Shown: positions 15,590-23,084, counted from the first letter of the stretch. The stretch is 28,091 bases of DNA from JACRBT01 sp964474285 (GCA_964474285.1 CAYYSD010000022.1:1-28091), one strand, 5' to 3'. Notes: generated by a model not told the origin, from the sequence alone. A program made the numbers and translations.

Positions 15590-15619
15590 TTGACAACGCT
15601 TTGTGGGCGCACGTAGCAT
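15590..15619 (+). promoter_or_regulatory. predicted promoter of the luciferase-like oxidoreductase
   Basis: A perfect TTGACA (15590-15595) and TAGCAT (15614-15619) are spaced by 18 bases, the same spacing as at 19600 and 23049. Transcription would start near 15626, giving a leader of about 90 bases that holds the GAAGGGA site before ATG 15716. Confidence 0.55.
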
Positions 15620-15715
15620 TCTGGCCGATTTCGGGCAATCGATTGTCTGCGACTCGACGTGCCAGGCGCCGTCTGCGCCCACGCCACGTGGTCACATTTG
15701 GAAGGGATTCGCGCG

Positions 15716-16969
15716 ATGAAATTCGGACTGTTCTACGAACTGCAATTGCCGAAACCGCTGGATCAGGACCAGTGGGACCCGGACGCGGAAAGACGGATCT
15801 ACCACGAGATGCTCGACCAGGTCGAGCTCGCCGACAAGCTTGGTTTCGACTACGTGTTCGAGGTCGAACACCACTTTCTGGAGGAGTATTCGCACTCCTC
15901 TGCCCCCGAACTGATGATGGCCGCGCTTTCGCAGCGCACGAAGAATATCCGCCTCGGGCATGGCATCGTCCTCACACCCCCGCCCTACAACCCCCCGGCC
16001 CGCGTCGCGGAACGCATCGCTGCGCTCGACATCCTGTCCACCGGACGGGCGGAATTTGGCACGGGCGAGTCTTCGTCCGACATGGAGCTCGGCGGCTTCA
16101 ACGTCCAGCGCGGTCTGAAGAAGGCCATGTGGGAAGAAGCGACACGCGAAATCGCGAACATGATGGTGCAGACGCCATATCCCGGGTTCCAGGGCGAGTA
16201 TTTTTCGATGCCCGAGCGCAACGTCGTTCCGAAACCCGTGCAGAAGCCCCACCCGCCGATGTGGGTGGCAGCCTCGCGCCGCGAGACGACGATGGTTGCG
16301 GCTCGGCTCGGCATCGGCTCGCTCGGCTTCGGATTCGAGACCCCGGAGGAACTCGGCGAGCGAGCGGAAGAGTACTATCGCCTGGTCCGCGAGGAGTGCA
16401 TGCCCATCGGGCACGCCATTAACCCGGGCCTGGCGGTTCTCTCATCCTTCATGTGCGCGAAGACGGACGAAGAGGCCGTGCGGCGCAGCGCAAACGGGCC
16501 CGGATTCTTCTCGTATTCCCTTGGCTACTACTACAACCCGGCGACGGGCGGGCGCCACCAGCCGGGGCGTCAGAACATCTACAGGCGGTTCATGGACCAG
16601 CCAATCGAGGACCGCGACGGCCGCCGTACGCTCCAGAGCGCGCGTCTCATGACACAGGCGGAGATCGCGGAGAAGGAGCCGGAGGACGAAGTGCAGCGGG
16701 CGCTCTTCCGGGCAGCGCGCAGCGGGCAGGCGATCGGCACCGCCGACACCATCCGGAAGAACATCAAGCGTTACGAAGACAAGCACCTCGATGTGCTGGT
16801 GCTCACGGCGCAATCGGGCGACCGCAAGCACGAGGACATCATGGAAGCCATCGAACTCTTTGGGAAACATGTGCTGCCCGAGTTCAAGGAGCGTCACGAG
16901 ACGGAACACAGGGCCTGGCGCGCACAGCAGCTCGAAGGCGTCGAGTTCCCGGTGAACTCGTCGATCTGA
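15716..16969 (+). CDS. LLM-class flavin-dependent oxidoreductase (luciferase-like)
   Basis: A 417-residue member of the bacterial luciferase-like superfamily, using reduced FMN or F420 to oxidise or reduce organic substrates. Typical parts are M-K-F-G-L-F-Y-E-L at the start, L-G-F-D-Y-V-F-E-V-E-H-H-F, then L-G-H-G-I-V-L and the R-V-A-E-R-I-A-A-L-D-I-L-S-x-G-R block, and further on K-P-V-Q-K-P-H-P-P-M-W-V-A. It is longer than the usual 330-380 residues owing to an insert around residues 250-330 rich in Tyr and Gly (G-Y-Y-Y-N-P). The ATG has GAAGGGA upstream. Amplified families of such enzymes are known from SAR202-type Chloroflexota, in line with the suggested host. The substrate is unknown. 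Confidence 0.88.
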   Translation: MKFGLFYELQLPKPLDQDQWDPDAERRIYHEMLDQVELADKLGFDYVFEVEHHFLEEYSHSSAPELMMAALSQRTKNIRLGHGIVLTPPPYNPPARVAERIAALDILSTGRAEFGTGESSSDMELGGFNVQRGLKKAMWEEATREIANMMVQTPYPGFQGEYFSMPERNVVPKPVQKPHPPMWVAASRRETTMVAARLGIGSLGFGFETPEELGERAEEYYRLVREECMPIGHAINPGLAVLSSFMCAKTDEEAVRRSANGPGFFSYSLGYYYNPATGGRHQPGRQNIYRRFMDQPIEDRDGRRTLQSARLMTQAEIAEKEPEDEVQRALFRAARSGQAIGTADTIRKNIKRYEDKHLDVLVLTAQSGDRKHEDIMEAIELFGKHVLPEFKERHETEHRAWRAQQLEGVEFPVNSSI

Positions 16970-16993
16970 TCTGGTCCGTTCCCGCCCCTCGGG

Positions 16994-18049
16994 TTAGATG
17001 CCCAAGGTGGACTTAATGCCGTTCGCGAGTTGTTCGAGACGACGGACCAGGTCCTCGACGACTTCTTCGTTATCCTGTCCCGTCAACATCGGGAACGGAA
17101 CGGCCAGGGTGTCGTCGCTCTCGATCGCCAGCCGCAGGCCATCGACGTTCGCCCAGTCTGCCAGAAAAGCGCGCAGCTCCCTTGAACGGCCGAAGTCAGT
17201 GGTCGACAACACACACCATATCGGAGATTGTCCGTAGTCCTTCCAATACCGGTAGTGTGTGCCGATCCATGCCCCGGAGTTCGCGCTGTCGGACCATCGT
17301 ACGTATCTCCCCGTTCGATTGTAGTCGGCTTGAGTCACAACGCCCCTCTTCGAAATCACGTTCCGAAGTGCCGCGAGGTCCAAGGCGCGCTCGACGATTC
17401 TTCCAAGTTGCAGGATTAGCGCCGGAGTGACCTGGTTGGTGAGGTCCTCAGTACTCAAAATGAGGTCATCGTCGGCGGCGTCGCAGAGCGAGCGAAGCTG
17501 GATGATGTCTGTAGATGTTGGCTCTTCCGTCGCTCCTGCTTCTAAGACTGACAGCACGTCCGGCCAGGAAGTCAGTGCGACGAAGGGACCGGCATCGGTG
17601 TCCATCAGATGGGAGAAGGCGCCTCGCCTCTCAGCCGGCCGCGTAGTCACGCCCTCTTCTTGACAGCGGCGAAGCAATTCACGCCACAGTGCGTGCTCTC
17701 GAGAGGGCGGTGCAATGAAAAGAAGCAGTGTTGGCTGGTTGTGCTGTGATAGTTGTCTAATGTATGAGTTCGGTTGGTTCGGAGTGAGACCCGCCCAGAA
17801 CTTGTTCTCGATATACACCCGAGGGTCCGTCAAGTCGTAGCCCCACATGTCTGGTCTGCTGGTGGCTTCGGTGACCTGCTCTCGAAACCGAAGCTCCGGC
17901 ATTGATGGAACTGCCTGGCGTATCAACGTGTTGAATGCGGCTCTTGCGCCAGAGTCATTGGAAAGGATAAAGGTCAAAGCATCCGTCGCGATGTTTTCGT
18001 TCTGTCGCGAGAATCTCCGTTGAACTATGTGGCTGAGAACCGTCTGCAT
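16994..18049 (-). CDS. PD-(D/E)XK nuclease-like protein on a low-GC islet
   Basis: A 351-residue protein unlike its neighbours. Near the N-terminus is a helix with E18 and T22 (S-R-Q-N-E-N-I-A-T-D-A-L), then R-P-D at 65-67, I-E-N-K-F-W-A at 80-86 and Q92-P-N-S-Y96. Together P-D...E-x-K and the following Q-x3-Y fit the PD-(D/E)XK phosphodiesterase fold, of the kind grouped as PDDEXK_4-like in defence-associated and uncharacterised proteins. The rest (residues 150-351) is a mixed helical domain with a W-I-G-T-H-Y-R-Y-W-K motif, unrecognised. A good GGAGGGA lies eight bases before the ATG, and TATATT further upstream is a possible -10. Base composition is lower (52% G+C in 17761-17820, against 67% in a miaB line), which suggests recent transfer. 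DNA cleavage, perhaps defensive, is an inference. Confidence 0.72.
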   Translation of the reverse strand: MQTVLSHIVQRRFSRQNENIATDALTFILSNDSGARAAFNTLIRQAVPSMPELRFREQVTEATSRPDMWGYDLTDPRVYIENKFWAGLTPNQPNSYIRQLSQHNQPTLLLFIAPPSREHALWRELLRRCQEEGVTTRPAERRGAFSHLMDTDAGPFVALTSWPDVLSVLEAGATEEPTSTDIIQLRSLCDAADDDLILSTEDLTNQVTPALILQLGRIVERALDLAALRNVISKRGVVTQADYNRTGRYVRWSDSANSGAWIGTHYRYWKDYGQSPIWCVLSTTDFGRSRELRAFLADWANVDGLRLAIESDDTLAVPFPMLTGQDNEEVVEDLVRRLEQLANGIKSTLGI

Positions 18050-18146
18050 GGCCGCAGTCCCTCCGACACGCCGTCTGGCTGCGTGTCGCGAATATACCGA
18101 AGTTCATCGTCACGCGGGAACGGTCTTCGCCTTCGGCTTTGTCAGC

Positions 18147-18177
18147 TTGCTCTCTGCGCCCGGCCGCCGCGTAGAAT
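18147..18177 (+). promoter_or_regulatory. possible promoter of the amidohydrolase gene
   Basis: TTGCTC (18147-18152) and TAGAAT (18172-18177) are spaced by 19 bases, with GGAGGGGGAG just downstream as ribosome-binding site. The -10 is good but the spacing is long. Confidence 0.3.
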
Positions 18178-18202
18178 CAGGCCCATTCGGAGGGGGAGCC
18201 AG

Positions 18203-19573
18203 ATGTCTGTATTCGCAATCACGGGCGGTTCGCTGTGGGATGGCACGGGTGCCGCACCGGTGCCCAACGCGACGGTGGTCGTCGACGGCAACAAAATCGT
18301 GGCGGCCGGTGCCGGTGTCACCGTGCCCGTGGGCGCCGAGCGCATTGATGCCGCCGGCAAGACGGTGATGCCTGGACTCATCGATATGCACGTCCACGTC
18401 ATGCTTTGTGGCGATGATTCGCTCTACGGATTCCTGGGAACCGGTATCACCAGCGTCCGCGACCTCGGTTCGGCGCCGGAGGTCACGATCCCGATGCGCG
18501 CTGAACTGGCGAGCGGTCAGCGCCAGGGCCCGCGGCTCTTCGTCTATGGCCCGATGATGGACGGCGATCCAACCATCTTCCCCCGTGGAGTGAGTCTCGC
18601 CCCCGGCGCCTACCCCATCACATGGGTCAACGCGACTCCGGCGGAAGCGCGCGCGAACATCGAGCGATTGCTCGAGATGGGCGTGGACGGCGTGAAATGT
18701 TACGCCGGATTACGTCCGGACATGGTCGAGGTCATCGTGCGGGCAGTGAACGGGCGTGTTCCCGTTACTGGCCACCTGGGTCGGACGTGGGCCTCTGAAG
18801 CCATCGCGTTGGGCATCAACTGTCTCGAACACGTCCACGCGACCTGCTACCAGGATGTCGTCCGCCCCGCGGACAGGCACGGGCGCGAAGACGGCAACGG
18901 CGCGAAGCCGAACTATTGGTCGTGGCTTTCCGAGGGCTGGTCTCGCGCAGACCTCGACGCGGACTACGTGGGCAGGTTCATCGAGCAGATCGCCACGAGC
19001 GGTGTCGCTCTGAGTCCGACAACGGTGCTCGTGACGGGCGGCATGGCGACGCGGGAAGCACTGGAGGAGCCGGGCCAGAAGTATCGGCCGCGCTTCATGA
19101 AGGAGCGAATGGCGCAGCAGGCCGCGGCCCGGGCGGCCGCACAGGCCGCGGGCCAGGCCGCACTCGTCCTGAACGCCACAGATGACACCATGGGTGCCCG
19201 CGCGCAGGCCAACGAGCTGGAGTTTCTGCGACGCGTCCACGCTGCCGGTGGCACGGTGGTTCCCAGCACAGACGTCGGCGCGGCCCCGATGCAAGTCCCC
19301 GGCTTCGCGCTTCACCGCGAACTGGAACTGCTCGTGCGCTCAGGCATTTCGAACTCAGACGTACTCCAGGGCGCGACCCGCGTCGCGGCGACGACGCTTC
19401 GACGCGACGCCGAGCTTGGCACGATTGCCCCAGGCAAGCTGGCCGACATCCTGGTGGTCGATGGAGATCCGCTCAGCGACATCAACGCCACGCGCAGGTT
19501 GACCCTGGTGATCAAGGACGGCGTCCGCCACGACCCTTCGGCAATCCTGGGGAAGATCGACCCGGGCGAATGA
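18203..19573 (+). CDS. metal-dependent amidohydrolase
   Basis: A 456-residue amidohydrolase-superfamily hydrolase, imidazolonepropionase/prolidase-like type. It has the metal-binding H-V-H at residues 63-65 (in G-L-I-D-M-H-V-H-V), a probable carboxylated Lys in G-V-K-C-Y, His in V-T-G-H-L-G, His in L-E-H-V-H-A, and the catalytic Asp in S-T-D-V-G. The end carries the usual G-T-I-A-P-G-K-L-A-D-I-L-V-V-D-G-D-P-L barrel-to-sandwich strand. All the expected metal ligands are visible, so it should be an active cyclic amide or peptide hydrolase; the substrate cannot be assigned. An Ala-rich helix around residues 300-316 is an insertion. The ATG is supported by GGAGGGGGAG. It is followed, 93 bases later, by the di-iron/ferredoxin cassette, which has its own promoter. 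Confidence 0.88.
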   Translation: MSVFAITGGSLWDGTGAAPVPNATVVVDGNKIVAAGAGVTVPVGAERIDAAGKTVMPGLIDMHVHVMLCGDDSLYGFLGTGITSVRDLGSAPEVTIPMRAELASGQRQGPRLFVYGPMMDGDPTIFPRGVSLAPGAYPITWVNATPAEARANIERLLEMGVDGVKCYAGLRPDMVEVIVRAVNGRVPVTGHLGRTWASEAIALGINCLEHVHATCYQDVVRPADRHGREDGNGAKPNYWSWLSEGWSRADLDADYVGRFIEQIATSGVALSPTTVLVTGGMATREALEEPGQKYRPRFMKERMAQQAAARAAAQAAGQAALVLNATDDTMGARAQANELEFLRRVHAAGGTVVPSTDVGAAPMQVPGFALHRELELLVRSGISNSDVLQGATRVAATTLRRDAELGTIAPGKLADILVVDGDPLSDINATRRLTLVIKDGVRHDPSAILGKIDPGE

Positions 19574-19599
19574 GCCACGCGCGTCATCAATAGGTGAAA

Positions 19600-19629
19600 T
19601 TGACATCGCCCGTTGATTCGCTGTACGTT
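19600..19629 (+). promoter_or_regulatory. predicted promoter of the ferritin-like/ferredoxin cassette
   Basis: A perfect TTGACA (19600-19605) and TACGTT (19624-19629) are spaced by 18 bases. Transcription would begin near 19636, about 31 bases before the ATG, with GGAGGT six bases before the start codon. The layout is nearly the same as at 23049-23078. Confidence 0.6.
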
Positions 19630-19666
19630 CCCGGAAATCGTTTGTCGGCACCGTGGAGGTACATCC

Positions 19667-20569
19667 ATGGGCGCACTTGCCCGCTATCTCGAAACACACG
19701 ACACCGTTCGTAACCCTCCCTACCGCCCCCTTGCGACGATCGATCGCGAAGAGGCGCAGCGGCTTCGGGAGCGAATCGGCGGACCAGAAAACTTCGCCTC
19801 CAACGTCCTTCAGCGGATGATCCTGGCCGACCCGAAGAATGAGGAGTATAAGAAGGCGCTCGCTTCCTCCATCGTCAGCGCCGAGTACGCGGCCATCGAT
19901 GCCTTCGGCACGAAAGTCGCTCGCTGGGAAGAGGGCGAGTTGCCCGATTACCTCATGCACGCCATCGTCCGGCAGACGTGGGACGAAGTGCGCCACGCAT
20001 GGCTCGGGACGGCGCTCATCGAAAAGTACGGTGGCTACCTGGGCGAATACCCGGATTCGCTTGCGGGCGGCAATCGCCGCGCCACCGCGCAGCAATACGC
20101 GCAGGGCGATTCCGAGGACCCAACGCTGCCGGAGCCGCCACCCCAATCGGAACAGACGGCCGGTCCGCCTCCTGCACCGCTGGACGATCAGAGTCCGACG
20201 ACCACCCTTTCCCGGATCAACATCGGGATCGAAGGGCCCGCTCTCCAGCTCTTCTCAGGCGTGAGCAAACTGGGGACACGCATCGGGGACCCGGACATGG
20301 AGCAGGCTTACGACTTCAACTGGGCAGACGAGGTACTCCACGTCTCGATCGGCGATTACTTCCTCAAGAAGCTGGCGGAAGAGGACCCGGCAGAGGAGCG
20401 GCGGGCATTGAAGGTGCAGGCGCAGGTCGAGATGCTGCGGGGCGTCAGCGAGCGGCGGACGGCCGGAATCATCCAGGAGATCAAGGAGTTCCTCGTCGAA
20501 GAGCAAGACGCGGCGGAATCGGCCCTCGCCGGTCCGCTCTCCATGGAAGCGCGATCGAGTGGCTACTAG
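19667..20569 (+). CDS. ferritin-like di-iron protein, DUF455/MiaE-like
   Basis: A 300-residue helical protein with two half-sites of a carboxylate-bridged di-iron centre: E73 with E107-x-x-H110 (D-E-V-R-H), and E189 with E222-x-x-H225 (D-E-V-L-H-V-S-I-G-D). The E + ExxH, E + ExxH pattern marks the ferritin-like/ribonucleotide reductase-like fold, and the I-E-G-P-A-L and H-V-S-I-G-D-Y-F blocks recall DUF455 proteins. A Pro/Gln/Asp-rich linker (about residues 150-178) separates the halves. Members of this fold act as oxygenases, hydroxylases, oxidases or iron stores. It is the first gene of an operon with a ferredoxin 33 bases later and a second ferritin-like protein, which favours a redox enzyme over a storage protein. 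Not recognised as any named enzyme. Confidence 0.82.
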   Translation: MGALARYLETHDTVRNPPYRPLATIDREEAQRLRERIGGPENFASNVLQRMILADPKNEEYKKALASSIVSAEYAAIDAFGTKVARWEEGELPDYLMHAIVRQTWDEVRHAWLGTALIEKYGGYLGEYPDSLAGGNRRATAQQYAQGDSEDPTLPEPPPQSEQTAGPPPAPLDDQSPTTTLSRINIGIEGPALQLFSGVSKLGTRIGDPDMEQAYDFNWADEVLHVSIGDYFLKKLAEEDPAEERRALKVQAQVEMLRGVSERRTAGIIQEIKEFLVEEQDAAESALAGPLSMEARSSGY

Positions 20570-20602
20570 GCCTGCCCGGGTCTCCTGCGCGGAGATTCGC
20601 CG

Positions 20603-20965
20603 GTGACCTTCCGAATCGAACTGAAGCCCTGCATCAACTGCGGCATGTGCCGGCTGGCCTGTCCGACGGACACGATCAAGTACTACGCAACGGGGCGGCG
20701 GACCCACGTCGTCATCGACAGCGGCTGCATTGACTGCGGCATCTGCGCACAGGTTTGCCCGGTCGATTGCATCATCAGCGTACCGGAGATTCGGCCCTCG
20801 CCCGAGGACCTTGCCGCCGCCCAGGAAAAGGCCCGCGTTCGCGCCGGGATTAACCGGAATAACCTCCGGCAGATCGATGAGCGCATCGCCACCTTCGTCG
20901 GCGCTTCCCCTGGAGTCCCGCCCATCAACCCCGAGTACCTCGAACAGCCCGGAGGCGCACAGTGA
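20603..20965 (+). CDS. 2[4Fe-4S] ferredoxin with a C-terminal extension
   Basis: A 120-residue ferredoxin with two complete cluster motifs: C10-x2-C13-x2-C16-x3-C20-P and C42-x2-C45-x2-C48-x3-C52-P. Residues 65-120 form a charged helical tail ending in a Pro-rich segment, longer than in simple bacterial ferredoxins, perhaps a docking piece. The GTG start has GGAG eight bases upstream. Its stop overlaps the GTG of the next gene (GTGA), so translation is coupled. Placed between two ferritin-like proteins, it is the likely electron carrier for a di-iron centre; the reductase that would charge it is not in view. Confidence 0.9.
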   Translation: MTFRIELKPCINCGMCRLACPTDTIKYYATGRRTHVVIDSGCIDCGICAQVCPVDCIISVPEIRPSPEDLAAAQEKARVRAGINRNNLRQIDERIATFVGASPGVPPINPEYLEQPGGAQ

Positions 20966-21594
20966 GCGTCAACTATGCGCGAGACCGGCGCAGCCTCGCC
21001 CTCGGCAGGTTCAGCGTGGACGACGCGGCGCGCCGGCTCCTGAATTACCGCTTCGCCGAAGACGTCTGCATGAAGAGCGGAGCCGGGTGGGCAGCCACGT
21101 GTCCTTCGATCAACCTCAAGTTCGCCTTCGCGGAACACGCCTATCACGACTCCTGGCACGTGCTCTGGCTCGGTCAGCGCCTGCCCGATTTGCGCGTCCT
21201 CGAAGGCGCCGACCTCGATGCGCCGCCTACCCTGCGCGGGTCGAACCGCATGGAGCCGCCGAACGAGGCCTTCCTGAAGTTCGTGGACTTCCTGCAGTCA
21301 GAAGGTGACGAGCTCCGGCGGCTCGTTGGCCTCTACCGCGTCCTCAAGACCCACCTCGCCGTGAACTACCGCTGGTACCGCGAAGAGACCAACCAGATCG
21401 TGGATGAACCGACCGTCCGCATCCTGAACCACATCCTTCTCGAGGAGGAGCAGCACCTCCGCTGGGGCCAGGCGATGTACGAAGAACTCGCCGATACGCC
21501 CGAGAAGCGCCGTTCCGCGAATCAGTTCCAGATGGAGCTCGAGGACCTTCTCGTTCGCGCGGGCGGCGTCACGGGTGACTGTTTCGCGTCCTGA
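20962..21594 (+). CDS. second ferritin-like (di-iron-like) protein
   Basis: A 210-residue helical protein. Candidate metal ligands are E33 in R-F-A-E-D, E58 with H62 and H66 in F-A-E-H-A-Y-H-D-S-W-H, E141/E142 in W-Y-R-E-E-T, and E162-x-x-H165 in L-E-E-E-Q-H-L-R-W-G. The ExxH pair and spacing suit a ferritin-like four-helix bundle, but the first site is atypical, with extra histidines. It is smaller than the partner at 19667 and does not look like a simple duplicate of it. Translation is coupled to the ferredoxin by a 4-base overlap. It could be a second subunit of one enzyme or a separate di-iron reductase or scavenger. I know of no named family with this pair plus ferredoxin. Confidence 0.75.
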   Translation: MSVNYARDRRSLALGRFSVDDAARRLLNYRFAEDVCMKSGAGWAATCPSINLKFAFAEHAYHDSWHVLWLGQRLPDLRVLEGADLDAPPTLRGSNRMEPPNEAFLKFVDFLQSEGDELRRLVGLYRVLKTHLAVNYRWYREETNQIVDEPTVRILNHILLEEEQHLRWGQAMYEELADTPEKRRSANQFQMELEDLLVRAGGVTGDCFAS

Positions 21595-21627
21595 CGGCAG
21601 ATCGGTGCGCCAGCGGTTCTGCTCCGC

Positions 21628-21633
21628 TATTGT
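21628..21633 (+). promoter_or_regulatory. -10 element for a leaderless lacI-type gene
   Basis: TATTGT (21628-21633) ends exactly six bases before the GTG at 21640, so the first base of the start codon would be +1. No ribosome-binding site is present. No convincing -35 is seen. Confidence 0.4.
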
Positions 21634-21639
21634 CATTGC

Positions 21640-22659
21640 GTGAATGATTCCGGCTCTCGGGTGGTTCTGCTGCGCGACGTGGCTGAGAAGGCCGGCGTGT
21701 CGGTGAGCACGGCCTCGCGCGCGCTGACCGGCGCCAGGCGTGTCCAGGATGATCTCGTCGATCGGGTGCAAGGGGCGGCCAACGAGCTCGGATATCGACC
21801 CAATCATGCCGCTCGCGGACTCCGCATGGCCCGCACTATGTCCCTTGGGGTGCTGTTCTTCCAGCTCGAAAACCCGGTCGCGCTCGACCTGATTGAAGGC
21901 CTTGGAGCAGGAGCGCACGAAGCGGACTACTCGCTCTTCGTGACCAGTGCCCGCCGTGATCCACTCCTGTACGACACGCTTATTCACCGGTTCTACGAAC
22001 GGCGCGTCGATGGGCTCATCCTGGTGCTCCCGCGCGATGCTCCCGCCGCCCTCGAACCGTTCCAGCGTGCCGGGGTGCCTGTGCTCGCACTCATTGGCCG
22101 CGGCCCAGGTGCCGTCAGCCTCCCGGTCGTTACCGTCGACACGACCGAGGCATCGACTGAGGGGTTTCAAGCGGTAGCCGATCACGGCCATCGGATGGTG
22201 ACAATAATCGCCGAAGGTCTCCTATCCCACCAGCCAACGGCCCGGGCTACTCCGATCGATATTGCGGCCGCCGCTGCCCGTGTTGGGCTGCGCAGGCGGA
22301 CTGTTCGCGGCGCTCCCGTAATCCAGCAGGTGATCCGCGAGGAGGTGAACGCAGACAACCCGTCGCGTGCCTTCGTGGTGCCGTACCGATACCTTCCCGA
22401 GTTCATGGACGCTGTTGCCCTTCTTGGGATGCGGATTCCCGACGATGTTTCTGTCATCAGCTTCACGGACTCGCGGGTGTACGGCGGCCACGCAACCGCC
22501 AGCCTCGCTTCGATACGCGTCGACTCCCTGGAGCTGGGTAGGCGGAGTGCCGAGATCATGTCTCGCTGGATTGACGGCGACATACCGCCCGGAGTGACGC
22601 TGCTCCGGGACATCTGTTCGTGGTCGCCGTCCTCATCGCTTGGCCCTGCTCCCTCATAG
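21640..22659 (+). CDS. LacI-family transcriptional regulator
   Basis: A 339-residue regulator. Residues 9-60 form the LacI helix-turn-helix and hinge: L-L-R-D-V-A-E-K-A-G-V-S-V-S-T-A-S-R-A-L, then V-Q-D-D-L and L-G-Y-R-P-N-H-A-A-R-G-L. The C-terminal periplasmic-binding-type sensor begins S-L-G-V-L-F and shows R-R-V-D-G-L-I-L-V, later P-D-D-V-S-V-I-S-F and the S-L-A-S-I-R-V-D dimer segment. The middle (about 185-225) departs from typical sugar-binding LacI proteins, so the ligand may be unusual. It lies 45 bases downstream of the di-iron/ferredoxin cassette on the same strand and is the obvious candidate regulator of it. Its own transcript appears leaderless, with a -10 placed exactly before the GTG. 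Confidence 0.9.
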   Translation: MNDSGSRVVLLRDVAEKAGVSVSTASRALTGARRVQDDLVDRVQGAANELGYRPNHAARGLRMARTMSLGVLFFQLENPVALDLIEGLGAGAHEADYSLFVTSARRDPLLYDTLIHRFYERRVDGLILVLPRDAPAALEPFQRAGVPVLALIGRGPGAVSLPVVTVDTTEASTEGFQAVADHGHRMVTIIAEGLLSHQPTARATPIDIAAAAARVGLRRRTVRGAPVIQQVIREEVNADNPSRAFVVPYRYLPEFMDAVALLGMRIPDDVSVISFTDSRVYGGHATASLASIRVDSLELGRRSAEIMSRWIDGDIPPGVTLLRDICSWSPSSSLGPAPS

Positions 22660-22788
22660 GCGCCCCGCGATGTGCGAATGCGATTGCAGGCAAGACCAAT
22701 CCCGCGATGTCCCCAATCTTGATAGTTGCCGGATCGTTATCGACGCCCTGCCTGATACCTTGTCCAACGCCAACCAAAGGGGGCGCTC

Positions 22789-23052
22789 TTGGAGCGGCTG
22801 TGCGCTGTGTGTCGACATATGGGAGAGAAGCCGGCAACCACGGTGACGGTGCTTGGCGTTCAAACCGGGTGGGCCGACCTGCACGACGCGGCCGTCGCCG
22901 AATATGCGCTGGCGGGAACCGAAAAGCATGTGGTCGTGCCCGTCTGCCCGGAACACGCGGTGGACATTTACCGGGGCCGGATCGCCGGCGTGCAAATGGC
23001 CTGGAGGCTCGCCGCTGCCGCGGTTGCACCCCTGCTCCCCACTTCCCGTTGA
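22789..23052 (+). CDS. small Cys/His (zinc-binding?) hypothetical protein
   Basis: An 87-residue protein beginning with TTG; the start is supported by AAAGGGGG five bases upstream. C-A-V-C-R-H at residues 5-10 and V-P-V-C-P-E-H near residue 52 form a Cys2 plus Cys/His set that could bind one zinc. Between them lies a strand-rich stretch (T-V-T-V-L-G-V-Q-T-G), and the end is helical (W-R-L-A-A-A-A-V). Third-codon positions are strongly GC, as in real genes here. The family is not recognised. Its stop codon TGA lies within the TTGACA of the next gene's promoter. A Fur-family regulator follows 32 bases later. Confidence 0.6.
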   Translation: MERLCAVCRHMGEKPATTVTVLGVQTGWADLHDAAVAEYALAGTEKHVVVPVCPEHAVDIYRGRIAGVQMAWRLAAAAVAPLLPTSR

Positions 23053-23078
23053 CACCCCCACGGGGCGATTCCTACGAT
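23049..23078 (+). promoter_or_regulatory. promoter of a leaderless Fur-family gene
   Basis: A perfect TTGACA (23049-23054), 18 bases, then TACGAT (23073-23078). Transcription at the usual distance begins at 23085, which is the G of the GTG start codon. There is no ribosome-binding site in the intervening bases. Confidence 0.6.
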
Positions 23079-23084
23079 CGAATC

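Noticed and set aside
16994..18049. A restriction-modification or toxin-antitoxin pair at the nuclease islet
   Set aside because: No methyltransferase, specificity or antitoxin gene is adjacent; the gene is alone.
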